Below, piece by piece: positions 1 to 9,502 of a stretch of DNA of 64,000 bases. Both the position numbers and the translations under genes were made by a program. The DNA lies in the NCBI GenBank assembly GCA_016710625.1, contig JADJVK010000002.1:186001-250000 (forward strand), given 5' to 3'. The first letter of the stretch is position 1; each line of letters opens with the position of its first letter. This stretch comes from Saprospiraceae bacterium (GTDB lineage: Bacteria; Bacteroidota; Bacteroidia; Chitinophagales; Saprospiraceae). A model generated the notes under the pieces. It saw nothing but the letters and a program-made list of their open reading frames with translations, was not told where the DNA came from and ran no database searches.

Positions 1-752
1 CTGCTTTTATGAAGCTATCTTTTTCAGGAATGAATTTTGTCAAATTGATATTTCTTTCTGATATGTAATTGGCGCTATAGTCTTTATCTTTCTCGAAATA
101 ATGTAAATTAGTTTGGTAATTTCTTTTTTTTCTGGTACCATTTTTTAGGTGCATTTTCCATTTCAAAAATATCAATTTCGGTACCTCCAAATAACCAAAA
201 AGATTGCCAATGCCCTCTTGATTTTTCTGAAAATTGCGGAGAATTGATAAATTTGAACCGCATTTCATATTTACCATATTTGAATAATCGCCTGCTAACC
301 AGATTTTTACTAAGACTAGTGAATGTCCTTTCATTTGGGTTACCATCTCTCAACAGAATTTTATCCAGTTGGTCAGGAGCATGACTCGAAATAGGAAAAG
401 TAACATTTCTGCAATTTGCTTTTGCAGTGCTATCTAATTGATTATAAAGGAATTGGTCGGTGCAGAAAATACATTCATTTTGTATAGCTCTATTTTTGAA
501 AGGATTCTTTTTTCGTTCTATTAAATCAATATAACCATCTTTTAATTCGAATATTGCATCTTCATTATAATCCTTTGAAAAAATCTGATCAGAAACAAAA
601 GATCTAGCCCAAGGAAATGCAGTTTTCCATAAAGTAGTATCTAATTGAGTGCTATTAAAATCATCAGAAAAAAGGGGAATCCAATTGCTTGGTAATTGTG
701 CATTCAAGCAAGTTGTAAAACAAAAAATAATATAGAATGCACTTTTTTTCAA
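1..752 (-). CDS. GH16 family glycoside hydrolase, partial at the window edge and frameshifted
   Basis: Secreted beta-glycanase of the laminarinase/agarase/carrageenase type. Seen: an N-terminal signal peptide (MKKSAFYIIFCFTTCLNAQ), the GH16 start motif W-x-P-L-F-S-D-D-F, and the catalytic signature GTEIDIFEME (two Glu and the central Asp) near residue 195. The open frame stops at 108 just after ENAPKK, but the other frame resumes directly (NGTRKKRNYQTNLHYFEKD and onward) and stays open to position 1. The switch is at a T6 run (141-146, A6 on the coding strand); five A restores the frame. Start is TTG at 752, three bases after the stop of the upstream lipoprotein gene; no ATG is available. Exact polysaccharide substrate cannot be told. 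The shift is probably a sequence error. Confidence 0.8.
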
Positions 753-755
753 ATC

Positions 756-1223
756 TTAGAAAGGTAATTTATCGACATTAGAAAATTTAACTTGTGCCCC
801 ACCAGGATTTTTTGGCGTATTCCCTTTCCAAACCATCACACTATTAAATGTCATCACATCCCATTGAACAGGTAAATGTGGCAATTTTTCATAGTTCAAT
901 TCTATCATTTGTGCCCTCCAATCAAATTTCCAGATACCCTTTGATAATAAATTTTTATATTGGTAATACTCAAAAGTGCCATCGTCAAAAAACTTATAAT
1001 ACATACCTTTAATGTCTGGTTCTTTATGTAATTCTACATAACCATCGATTATCCAATAACCAGTAGTTAAAAATGCGGCACTATTCAATTTCTGTATGAT
1101 ATCTCCTTTTGCATTTTTTTCCGTATTACTTTGCTTTTTTGTAGTATCTTCTTTGTCGGATTTGCAAGAAACAAAAGAGATTGACAAAATGGCTAATAAG
1201 CTGAATATTATATTTTTATACAT
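756..1223 (-). CDS. Small secreted lipoprotein, unknown function
   Basis: 155 residues. Residues 1-20 form a lipoprotein signal (MYKNIIFSLLAILSISFVSC) with a lipobox ending in Cys20, followed by a lysine/aspartate-rich tether. The remainder alternates short aromatic beta strands (YWIIDGYVELH, YYKFFDDGTFEYYQY, GIWKFDW) and resembles a small lipocalin-like beta barrel, although I do not recognise the family. It is the first gene of a two-gene unit with the GH16 hydrolase, which starts three bases after its stop, so a surface role linked to glycan use is possible. That link is inference from position only. Confidence 0.7.
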   Translation of the reverse strand: MYKNIIFSLLAILSISFVSCKSDKEDTTKKQSNTEKNAKGDIIQKLNSAAFLTTGYWIIDGYVELHKEPDIKGMYYKFFDDGTFEYYQYKNLLSKGIWKFDWRAQMIELNYEKLPHLPVQWDVMTFNSVMVWKGNTPKNPGGAQVKFSNVDKLPF

Positions 1224-1346
1224 AAATAAAAAAAGTTAAATATAATTTTTATCGAATATTTATCACAAATTTACACCTTTGGGAATGAAATATAATGACT
1301 TTGTGTTAATTTCGTGAAACCAATTTTTCAATAATTAAAATTAAAC

Positions 1347-1925
1347 ATGAAGACTAATTTTATTTTTATCATTTTAGCTGTAATTTTAGTATTTGTTGGC
1401 TGTAATAAATACAATAGTTTGGCTACGTTGGATCAAGGAGTGAAAGCTAAATGGTCAGATGTAGAAAATCAATATCAAAGAAGATCAGATTTGATTCCTA
1501 ATTTGGTGGCTACAGTAAAAGGCGCTGCAAACTTTGAGCAATCTACTTTAACTGCAGTGGTAGAAGCAAGATCAAAAGCTACTTCAATTAGAGTAGATCC
1601 AAAAGACTTAACTCCTGAGAAATTACAAGAATTTCAAAATGCTCAAGGTCAATTGAGTCAAGCATTAGGTAGATTGATGATGGTTACTGAAAATTATCCA
1701 GAATTGAAGGCTACTCAAGGTTTTTCTGATTTGAGAGTACAATTAGAGGGTTGTGAAAATAGAATAACTGTTTCTAGAAAAGATTTCAATGATTCAGTGA
1801 AAGATTTCAATTCAAAACTGGTTACTTTCCCTAATAATATTTTAGGAGGTATGTTCGGTTTCAAAGAAAAAGGATATTTCCAAGCAAAAGAAGGGTCAGA
1901 CAAAGTGCCTGAAGTTAAATTTTAA
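1347..1925 (+). CDS. lemA: LemA family protein
   Basis: 192 residues, normal for LemA. An N-terminal membrane/lipoprotein segment (residues 3-19, ending VFVGC) is followed by the hallmark LemA core: YNSLATLDQGVKAKWSDVENQYQRRSDLIPNLV, then long helices with the conserved E-N-Y-P-E-L-K-A motif near residue 115 and the C-terminal YNxxxxxFP-like segment FNSKLVTFPNNILGGMFGF. LemA proteins are periplasm-facing helical membrane proteins of unclear role, often placed with TPM-domain or M48 proteases; no such partner is next to it here. A strong terminator follows. Confidence 0.95.
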   Translation: MKTNFIFIILAVILVFVGCNKYNSLATLDQGVKAKWSDVENQYQRRSDLIPNLVATVKGAANFEQSTLTAVVEARSKATSIRVDPKDLTPEKLQEFQNAQGQLSQALGRLMMVTENYPELKATQGFSDLRVQLEGCENRITVSRKDFNDSVKDFNSKLVTFPNNILGGMFGFKEKGYFQAKEGSDKVPEVKF

Positions 1926-1946
1926 TATTACAATTTTTGAAATAGT

Positions 1947-1984
1947 AAAAAAGCCTCATAACTTTAAGTTTTGAGGCTTTTTTT
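1947..1984 (+). terminator. Rho-independent terminator after lemA
   Basis: Stem AAAGCCTCA / TGAGGCTTT around a 13-nt loop, followed by a T run. It begins 22 bases after the lemA stop. Confidence 0.9.
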
Positions 1985-2177
1985 GTTAATTAATTGATTA
2001 AAATTAAAAAAACATTATATGAATTCTGATATTAGAAAAACAATTAATTGAATTGTTTTGGTGTTGGATGGAATTTAATTTCTTGTAACTCGAGTTAACT
2101 AAATTTAAAGTTTGCCTTATAAAAATAATGAAAGTTGTGGCATTAAAATTGATATTTTATTAGTAATTTCCACTATT

Positions 2178-3316
2178 ATGAAAAGAATCACCTTCTATAC
2201 ATTTTTACTTATATATATAACTGCTTGTTCTTCAAACGACGATTTGAATAATAATCCCACTTCTTTAGATACAGAGCTTGAAAATTTACTTTCTTCCAAT
2301 AATATGTTGTGGAAAAATTTAGTTTTTCAAAAGCTGGGTTACAAAATTCCCAAGACCCTAATATCCGATAACCAAAGAGAAGTTAATTGGGCAATTACTC
2401 TTCCATGAAACAGCAATTGCAAACCCATTGAAATTAGAGAGTCTTAAAACTTATTCATGCTCCAGCCATAGTCAGAAAGCTGGTTATCAAGCGGTATTCC
2501 TCAAGGTATGGGTGAAGGTGGTGTTGGATATGGGGTAAAAGGCGAACGAAGGGTGAAAAATAAAAATTATAGTGATAATGAAGTAGATGTACAACCTGTC
2601 CGTTCTCCTTCGGCATTAAATATTGCATATCAGACCAATATTTTGTGGACACAAGCTATTGCAGGTCAGGATGTCCATAGGTTAAATATTAGCAAAACTT
2701 TCTTAGATGAGCAGCCAGTTTATAAAGAACTTTTTAAGAAAGCCTATCCCAATATGAATTTAAAGTTAGCTGGTGCTTATGAAAACCTTTTAGCTACTGA
2801 GGCACCATTCGTATGGCGAATGGCAATTATATTCTTCAAAAACAGAAACAAGGGGCATCTTGGAAAGGAAGGGAATTGTCATATGTCCATCTGTTTTTTG
2901 CACTAGGATTAAATGATTTAAAAATGGTAGTTGATAACACAGTTGTTGCAATTACAGATAATAAGCCAGAGTTTTTAGAAGAGGAGGTTTTACAGGAAAC
3001 CCAAAGAAAAATAATATTTTAAAACTCCCCCCCTTAAAATTATAAAAATATTTTCAAAAAATTCTCCCTTTTAGTCGGGGCTCACAGATATAGAAATTAA
3101 AAATGAGGGAATAAAAAAAAAAAAAAAATTCCATTTCACAACTTTCCCGATTTTAAACCCCTGAACCTAACTGAAAATGAAATTAAGCAAATTTCAGATT
3201 TTGTAAAAAACGGGCTTTATGACAGCAATTTAAGTAGATTTGAGCCTAGTTCATTACCTTCTGGGTTGTTTTTCCCAAATAATGATTATTTATCTAGATT
3301 AGATGAAGGGAAATAA
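2178..3316 (+). pseudogene. Decayed di-heme cytochrome-c peroxidase (MauG/CCP) lipoprotein gene
   Basis: The start is clean: MKRITFYTFLLIYITACSS is a lipoprotein signal. Beyond that, family landmarks appear in scattered frames: GQLLFHETAIANPLKLE, then S-L-K-T-Y-S-C-S-S-H where a CxxCH heme site has lost its second Cys, GMGEGGVGYGVKGERR, DVQPVRSPSALNIAYQTN, GQDVHRLNISKTFLDE, NLLATEAPF, FFALGLNDL, and the C-terminal PLNLTENEIKQISDFVKNGLYD ending FPNNDYLSRLDEGK. The order matches Bacteroidota CCP-like proteins. Between ILW and TQAIAG a long piece is absent, the second heme CxxCH is ruined, and 3040-3130 is low-complexity sequence with a long A run. In the family these enzymes reduce H2O2 in the periplasm; this copy cannot make a working protein as read. 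Confidence 0.85.
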
Positions 3317-3402
3317 CAATTAACAAATTTATTAACATTTATATTCAACTGAATCGTTACCATAATTAGCAAGTTATATTAGCTTTGTGGCAAATATTTT
3401 AA

Positions 3403-4608
3403 ATGAGAAAAGCTTCTACTTTATTCATATTCATTACTTTATTAATTGATATTATTGGAATTGGATTGATTATCCCTGTGCTTCCAGCATTGATAAAGGA
3501 GTTTACAAACCAAGATTTTAGTACTGCATCAGAATATACTGGATATTTAATTTCAGTTTATGCCATTATGCAATTCATTTTTTCTCCAATTTTGGGAGGA
3601 CTTAGTGATCAATTTGGTAGACGCCCCGTTTTGCTTTTTTCATTATTTGGTTTTGGAATGGATCATTTGCTTTTGTTCTTTGCACCATCCTTAGGTTGGT
3701 TGTTTTTGGGAAGAGTGATTGCAGGTATCACTGGCGGTAGTTTCACTACTGCAAGTGCCTATATTGCAGATGTGAGCCCCCCAGAAAAAAGAGCTCAAAA
3801 CTTTGGAATGATTGGTGCAGCTTTCGGTATTGGTTTTATCATTGGTCCTACTATTGGAGGATTTTTGGGAGATATTCACATACGATTACCTTTTTTAGTT
3901 GCAGCCATTTTGACTTTATTGAATTGGCTTTATGGTTATTTTATTTTACCTGAATCTTTAGCACCAGAAAACAGAAGAAAATTTTCTTGGAAAAGAGCCA
4001 ATCCCGTTGGTACATTATCCAATCTGTCAAAACATCCAGCTATTATTGGACTAATTGCAGTATTGGTTTGTGTACAATTGGCGGGTCAAGTGCATCCTAG
4101 CACATGGCCACTTTTTACAATGAAGCAATTTAATTGGACAAACAAAGAAGTAGGATTCTCATTGGGTTTTGTTGGTTTGATGGTTGCTTTAGTTCAAGGA
4201 TTATTAATTAGGTCAATTGTCCCAAAAATTGGGGAAAGAAAAGCAATTTATATTGGCTTAATGTTTTTCTCCGCAGGTTTTTTCTTATTTAGCATTGCAA
4301 ACAAAGGCTGGATGATGTATGCAATTATGATACCTTTTGCTTTGAGTGGAATTGCAGGACCCACCATTCAAGGTCTGATCTCTAAACAAGTTCCACCCAA
4401 TCAACAAGGTGAACTACAGGGAGGTATCACGTCTTTGGTCAGTCTGACTGCAATCTTTGGACCACTGATTCATACAAAACTATTTGCTTATTTCAGCAGT
4501 CCAAATGCAACTATCTACTTCCCTGGAGCAGCTTTTTTATTCGGTTCGGTTTTAGGTATAATCGCTTTATTTCTTTTCTTATCTATATCGAAAATCAAAA
4601 AAAATTAA
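3403..4608 (+). CDS. MFS transporter, Tet/Bcr-type drug exporter
   Basis: 401 residues with about 12 membrane helices. The motif between helices 2 and 3, GGLSDQFGRRPVLLFSL (about residues 66-82), is MFS motif A, and FGIGFIIGPTIGGFLGD is the motif C-like segment of drug:H+ antiporters (DHA1/TetA type). The expected job is proton-driven efflux of a small molecule across the inner membrane; the substrate cannot be assigned. A TAGCTTTG (-7-like) element lies at 3380-3387, 16 bases before the ATG. The gene stands alone and its stop overlaps the stop of a small convergent gene. Confidence 0.9.
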   Translation: MRKASTLFIFITLLIDIIGIGLIIPVLPALIKEFTNQDFSTASEYTGYLISVYAIMQFIFSPILGGLSDQFGRRPVLLFSLFGFGMDHLLLFFAPSLGWLFLGRVIAGITGGSFTTASAYIADVSPPEKRAQNFGMIGAAFGIGFIIGPTIGGFLGDIHIRLPFLVAAILTLLNWLYGYFILPESLAPENRRKFSWKRANPVGTLSNLSKHPAIIGLIAVLVCVQLAGQVHPSTWPLFTMKQFNWTNKEVGFSLGFVGLMVALVQGLLIRSIVPKIGERKAIYIGLMFFSAGFFLFSIANKGWMMYAIMIPFALSGIAGPTIQGLISKQVPPNQQGELQGGITSLVSLTAIFGPLIHTKLFAYFSSPNATIYFPGAAFLFGSVLGIIALFLFLSISKIKKN

Positions 4609-4730
4609 CGATTCATAAGAAAATACATTAAAACCATCAATACTATTACGATTACACCAACAATCTTTAGAAATTTACTCATGTCAGCTTTGTCTCTTGG
4701 GTCTGCATGGTGTTTATGTACTTTAGTCAT
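4605..4730 (-). CDS. 41-residue single-span membrane protein
   Basis: ATG at 4730, stop overlapping the stop of the convergent MFS gene by four bases. The protein has a charged, histidine-rich N-terminus (MTKVHKHHADPRDKADMSKF) and one strongly hydrophobic span (residues 21-39) ending in N-R. This is the typical make-up of a real bacterial small membrane protein rather than of a chance frame. Similar HHxDxRDKADMSKF-like small proteins seem familiar from Bacteroidota genomes, but I cannot name a family. Function unknown. Confidence 0.6.
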   Translation of the reverse strand: MTKVHKHHADPRDKADMSKFLKIVGVIVIVLMVLMYFLMNR

Positions 4731-4812
4731 AGATTAAAAATTTTATTTTTTAAAAAGAATTTAATTTATAAGGCTAAGTTAAGAAATTTTTGACAAATAA
4801 AAAAATACTTTT

Positions 4813-6098
4813 TTATCTTTTATTAAGAAAATAAGTAACTATTTTATCATCTACAATGATGTCTCTTGCTCTTAAAGGTTGCTTTAAAACAATGCCTTTC
4901 AATGTTTTGCATCGACTCAATGCTACATAAGTTTGACCATGTTCGAAGGCTCCTTGACCCATATCAATCACTACTTTTTCGAAAGTTTTTCCTTGACTTT
5001 TATGTATTGTGATAGCCCAAGCTAATTTAATGGGATATTGAGAAAATGATCCGATGATTTCTGAATTGATTTTTTTTGGGTTCTCTTCATCAATTTTGTA
5101 TTGAATGACTTCCCAAGTTGTTTTTGTTACATCTATTATATTTTTTGAGCCATTAAATTCTACTGCTACTTTAATGATATCATCTTCAATGTCTTTAATA
5201 ATTCCTAATGTGCCATTTACAAACTTTTTGTCAGGATCATTCCGAATCATCATCACTTGTGCACCAATTTTTAACTGAATCATCAAATCAGTAGGGAATT
5301 GACTTGGATTGAATTGCCCAAAAACATTTGCGGTATAACTATAAATTTCTCCCTCTAATTGTGATAAGGATAACTGGTTGATTTTATCCACTAAATTATT
5401 TCTTGGTGATAAAGTAATATAAAAATCCTCCATTTCGAAATTAGGTTGATACACCTCATTCAAATCCATCAAATCATCCTCATCCATTCTATTTAATCGG
5501 ATTGCATCTAACAATCTGACGAAATGCCTTTCATCTTGTCGATAAACTTTTCTGAGTTCAACAAGCTGATAATCAACATTTTTCAATGCAAAAGCATCGA
5601 AAAAATAAACACTATTATAATTGTTTTCTAAATATTGTTTTTCTTCAGCAGAAGAAACAACTGGAGGAAGCTGGAATAGATCACCAAAAAAAATAATTTG
5701 GATTCCACCAAAAGGGACGTCATTTTCTCTATTATTTCTCAAAAAAACATCAATTGCATCCATCATATCAGCCCTAACCATTGATATTTCATCGATAATC
5801 ATGACTTCAATATTTTTATACAACTTATGGTTTTTCCTTTTTTTGAGCTCATGGAATGGAACAATCCTTGGTGGGAACCCAAAAAAAGAATGAATCGTTT
5901 GTCCTTGAACATTCAATGCTGCGATCCCAGTTGGAGCAAGGATTACAAATTTTTTTTAGTCGTTCTCCTAAAAAGGTTTAACAAGGTTGATTTTCCAGTA
6001 CCAGCCCTGCCCGTAACAAATAAGTTGGTATTGGAATATTCCATCTGGTCCAATACTTCATGAAATTCTTTTGATACAATAATAGGTTCGGCTAACAT
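4813..6098 (-). CDS. Pif1-like superfamily 1 DNA helicase (frameshifted at an A8 run)
   Basis: ATP-dependent 5'-3' DNA helicase of the Pif1/RecD2 group. Start ATG at 6098 (MLAEPIIVSKEF). Walker A GRAGTGKSTLL is followed by a break: the coding strand has ACT, eight A, TTT GTA ATC; nine A would continue as KKKFVILAPTGIAALNVQGQTIHSFFGFPP, the helicase motif Ia region. Downstream are Walker B MIIDEISMV, motif III FFGDLFQLPPV, and motifs V/VI AWAITIHKSQGKTF and YVALSRCKTLKGIVL. Repaired length is 428 residues, normal for short bacterial Pif1. The A8 tract is either a one-base sequence error or a slippage site. Confidence 0.88.
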
Positions 6099-6234
6099 GA
6101 TACAAAAATACAATTTATCGTCTATTTTGCTATTTTTATCTATTAGTTTTAGTTTATGACTTATATTTGATAACAATGCTATTATTTTTTCAACTTTTTT
6201 GAATGGAATGAGTTTTAAGATATTATTTTAAATC

Positions 6235-8760
6235 ATGAGGGAATTAAGATTTAGTTGGTTATTGACAATGGCTTTTCGGGATAGCAAAAGAAATCCGGGA
6301 AGGCTATGGCTTTTTATATTATCTATCATCTTTGGCGTTGCTGCTTTAGTTGCATTAAAATCATTTAGTGAAAATCTAAAATCAGATATTCAAAATGAAT
6401 CAAAGACGCTATTGGGTGCTGATTTGTCATTGACTTCGTTGACCAAATTTACAGAGAATTCCCAAAAACTGATTGACTCCATTCAAGGGGAGAAAGCACT
6501 CATGATTAATTTTGTTTCAATGGCTTTGTTTCCCAAAACTCAAGATACTAAATTAGTACAAGTCAATGCATTAGATGGAAAATATCCATTTTTTGGAAAA
6601 ATTAAAGTTGAGCCAGAAGAAAATGTAAATAAATTTTACAATGGAGAAGGGGTACTTTGCGACCAGTCATTGAAACTACAATACAATTTAAATATAAATG
6701 ATTCAATTAGTTTGGGAAACTCCACCCTTCCTATTGTTGGATTTTTAATTTCAGCTCCAGGAAGAGCTGGCTTAGAATCTGCTATAGCCCCAATTGTATA
6801 TTTCCCAGGAAAAAAGATTGAAGAAACGGGTTTGTTACAAAAGGGGAGTAGAATAACCTATACACAATATTTTAAGCTTAAAAATAATTTTCCGATTGAT
6901 CAAAAATTAAAAAATTGGTCTGCAGCTTTCAAAAGCGAAAATGTACAAGTAGAAACTGTTGAAAACAGAAAGGAAAACCTTGGAAAGGCTTTTGGAAACA
7001 TGACAGATTTTTTGAATTTGATTGCTTTTATTTCTTTACTTTTAGGCTGTATTGGAGTAGGAAGCGGCGTTCATTTATATATAAAAGATAAAATTGCTTC
7101 CATAGCCACCTTGCGATGTATTGGCTTGAGTTCCTCTCAAACCTTTTTGATTTTTTTGATACAAGTAGTAGTAATGGGATTTCTGGGTTCAATACTCGGT
7201 ATCTTTTTAGGTGGTGGCATCCAATTATTATTGCCAGCAGTATTGAAAGATTTATTACCTATTAAAGATTCAAGTACCAGTTTGTCGCCTACAGCAGTTA
7301 TTTATGGTTTGGTGGTAGGTGTTGTTTTTTCTATTGTTTTTGCATTAATTCCTTTAATTTCGATTCGTAAAATTTCTCCATTACAAACCTTAAGAATGTC
7401 GTTTGAAGATGAAAAATTACCTGCTGACCCAATCAGGAATATTTTTTATTTTTTGATAATTGTATTAATGTTTTTATTCTCTTGGATTCAAATAGGGGAT
7501 GCAAAATTAGCGGCTGGATTTATTGTAGGAACGATATCTTTTTTTGGATTTATTACATTCATTGCCTGGATTCTAACTTTTATTTTGAAAAAAATGAGGT
7601 TTCAACAATTTCCATTTGTAGTTCGTCAGGCAATGGCAAATATGTATAGGCCAGATAATCAGACTTTTATTTTGTTGTCAGTGATTGGTTTGGGTGTAAT
7701 GCTCATTACGACACTATATAATATACAAAACTTATTGCTGAAGCAAGTTTCACTTGCAGATAGCGGAGCCCAACCGAATACCATACTTTTTGATATCCAA
7801 TCAAGTCAAAAAGATAGTGTAGCAACCAAAATATTGGAACAAGGATTGCCTGTGATTCAGCAAGTACCTATCGTGACGATGCGGTTGGAGACAATCGATG
7901 GTTTAGCGAAAACGGAAGCAGATTCTACCATTCCAGAATGGGTTTTTGACAGAGAATATCGTTGTACATATAGAGATACTTTAATAGATACAGAAAAAAT
8001 AATAGAAGGAAAATGGCATTCAGAATTGCCTAATGATGGGAAAATATATGTCTCATTGTCGGATAGGGTTTCCAAGCCAATGAAAGCAAAAATTGGTACA
8101 AAATTACAATTTAATGTTCAAGGTGTGCCTATTGAAGCCGAAGTGGCAAGCATTCGAAAAGTGGACTTCAATAGAGTTCAAACGAATTTTTTTGTGGTAT
8201 TTCCTAGTGGTGTACTTGAAAAAGCTCCTCAATTTTTTGTAATTGTAACCAAAACTAAAAGCCCAACCGATGCTGCTAATTTACAAAAGAAGATCGTTCC
8301 ACTTTACCCAAATGTCTCTTTTGTTGATCTTACCCAAATCCTGAAAACAGCCGAAACTATCTTGAATAAGGTGACATTTGTCATTCGTTTCATGGCATCA
8401 TTTTGTATTTTGACAGGTCTTTTAGTACTCATAGGTAGTATATTCTTGAGTCGGAAACAAAGAATCAAAGAAAGTATTTTGCTCCGTACCCTTGGTGCTT
8501 CCTCCTCAACTATCATTTTAATCAATGCAATTGAATATTTTTTAATTGGGATAACTTCTGCTTTGACAGGGATTATTTTATCAATTTTAACTACTTTTGT
8601 GCTTTCAAAATGGGTGTTTTCCATTCCATTTTCTATTGAAATAAAGGCAACTGTCCTCATTAGCTTTTTCATAGCGTTCATCACGATGTTTTTAGGTTGG
8701 ATAGGGGCAAGAGGATTGTTGAAAAAATCCCCACTTGAAGTTTTAAGAAATATTAATTAA
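6235..8760 (+). CDS. ABC transporter permease, FtsX/YbbP type
   Basis: 841 residues. One N-terminal helix (about 26-42), a large periplasmic domain, three helices near 255-375, a linker with IPLISIRKISPLQTLR, then further helices, a second periplasmic domain and a last helix group ending GARGLLKKSPLEVLRNIN. Two copies of the FtsX permease domain with the RKxSPLxxLR coupling motif match the YbbP family (putative lysophospholipase/outer-membrane lipid-linked ABC permease). The partner ATPase (YbbA) and esterase (TesA) that often flank it are not here. Promoter region is shared with the divergent helicase gene. Confidence 0.88.
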   Translation: MRELRFSWLLTMAFRDSKRNPGRLWLFILSIIFGVAALVALKSFSENLKSDIQNESKTLLGADLSLTSLTKFTENSQKLIDSIQGEKALMINFVSMALFPKTQDTKLVQVNALDGKYPFFGKIKVEPEENVNKFYNGEGVLCDQSLKLQYNLNINDSISLGNSTLPIVGFLISAPGRAGLESAIAPIVYFPGKKIEETGLLQKGSRITYTQYFKLKNNFPIDQKLKNWSAAFKSENVQVETVENRKENLGKAFGNMTDFLNLIAFISLLLGCIGVGSGVHLYIKDKIASIATLRCIGLSSSQTFLIFLIQVVVMGFLGSILGIFLGGGIQLLLPAVLKDLLPIKDSSTSLSPTAVIYGLVVGVVFSIVFALIPLISIRKISPLQTLRMSFEDEKLPADPIRNIFYFLIIVLMFLFSWIQIGDAKLAAGFIVGTISFFGFITFIAWILTFILKKMRFQQFPFVVRQAMANMYRPDNQTFILLSVIGLGVMLITTLYNIQNLLLKQVSLADSGAQPNTILFDIQSSQKDSVATKILEQGLPVIQQVPIVTMRLETIDGLAKTEADSTIPEWVFDREYRCTYRDTLIDTEKIIEGKWHSELPNDGKIYVSLSDRVSKPMKAKIGTKLQFNVQGVPIEAEVASIRKVDFNRVQTNFFVVFPSGVLEKAPQFFVIVTKTKSPTDAANLQKKIVPLYPNVSFVDLTQILKTAETILNKVTFVIRFMASFCILTGLLVLIGSIFLSRKQRIKESILLRTLGASSSTIILINAIEYFLIGITSALTGIILSILTTFVLSKWVFSIPFSIEIKATVLISFFIAFITMFLGWIGARGLLKKSPLEVLRNIN

Positions 8761-8767
8761 TAAAGTT

Positions 8768-9502
8768 ATGATTTTCGGCGAAATACAAAAAGTAGATATT
8801 TTAGCGATTGGTGTTCATCCTGACGATATTGAATTGAGTTGTTCTGGAACACTTTTAAACCAAATAAATAAAGGATATACTGTAGGTTTGTTAGACCTCA
8901 CTCAAGGAGAGCTGGGAACTAGAGGAAATGCCGAAATCAGAAGAAAAGAAGCTTTTGATGCTGCCCAACTAATGGGTGCAAAATTTAGAGTGATTTTGAA
9001 AAACCAAGATGGATTTATCAATTTCAATGAAGAAACATCCATCTCAATTATTGAAATAATCCGTGCTTCTAAACCAAAAATCTTATTTGCAAATGCAAAA
9101 TCGGATAGACATCCTGATCATGGAAGAGCTGCGAAAATCACTGCTGATGCAGCTTTTTTAGCTGGATTAGAAAAAATAGAAACCAATTACGAAGGTGTTA
9201 AGCAGGAAAAATGGAGACCCAATGCGGTTTACCACTATTTACAAGATTATACAATGGAAGCAGATTTCGCAGTAGATATCACACCATTTTTTGATAAAAA
9301 ACTAGATTTAATCTATTGTTTTTCTTCCCAATTTGATGCTTCTGAGCAAAACGGACCAAAAACTCCTATTTCTGGTAAAGATTTTTTGGATTATATTCAA
9401 GCTAAAAACATACTTTTTGGAAGATTAGCTGGCTATAAATATGCAGAAGCATATCAAGTGAATAGATTAATAGGTGTCAATGATATTTTCAAATTGGATT
9501 AA
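8768..9502 (+). CDS. bshB1: Bacillithiol biosynthesis deacetylase BshB1
   Basis: 244 residues. Hydrolyses GlcNAc-malate to GlcN-malate in bacillithiol synthesis (cytoplasm). Seen: the LmbE/PIG-L zinc motif A-I-G-V-H-P-D-D-I-E-L at residues 13-24, the TQGELGTRG segment, the second zinc site SDRHPDHGRAA, and the C-terminal GRLAGYKYAEAYQVNR typical of BshB1 in Bacteroidota. Seven bases separate it from the permease stop, so the two may be cotranscribed. bshA and bshC are not in the window. Confidence 0.95.
   Translation: MIFGEIQKVDILAIGVHPDDIELSCSGTLLNQINKGYTVGLLDLTQGELGTRGNAEIRRKEAFDAAQLMGAKFRVILKNQDGFINFNEETSISIIEIIRASKPKILFANAKSDRHPDHGRAAKITADAAFLAGLEKIETNYEGVKQEKWRPNAVYHYLQDYTMEADFAVDITPFFDKKLDLIYCFSSQFDASEQNGPKTPISGKDFLDYIQAKNILFGRLAGYKYAEAYQVNRLIGVNDIFKLD

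Noticed and set aside
1715..1903. Frame opposite lemA (1715-1903) and similar antisense frames across the window
   Set aside because: They mirror well-supported genes on the other strand and have no signal peptides or motifs of their own.
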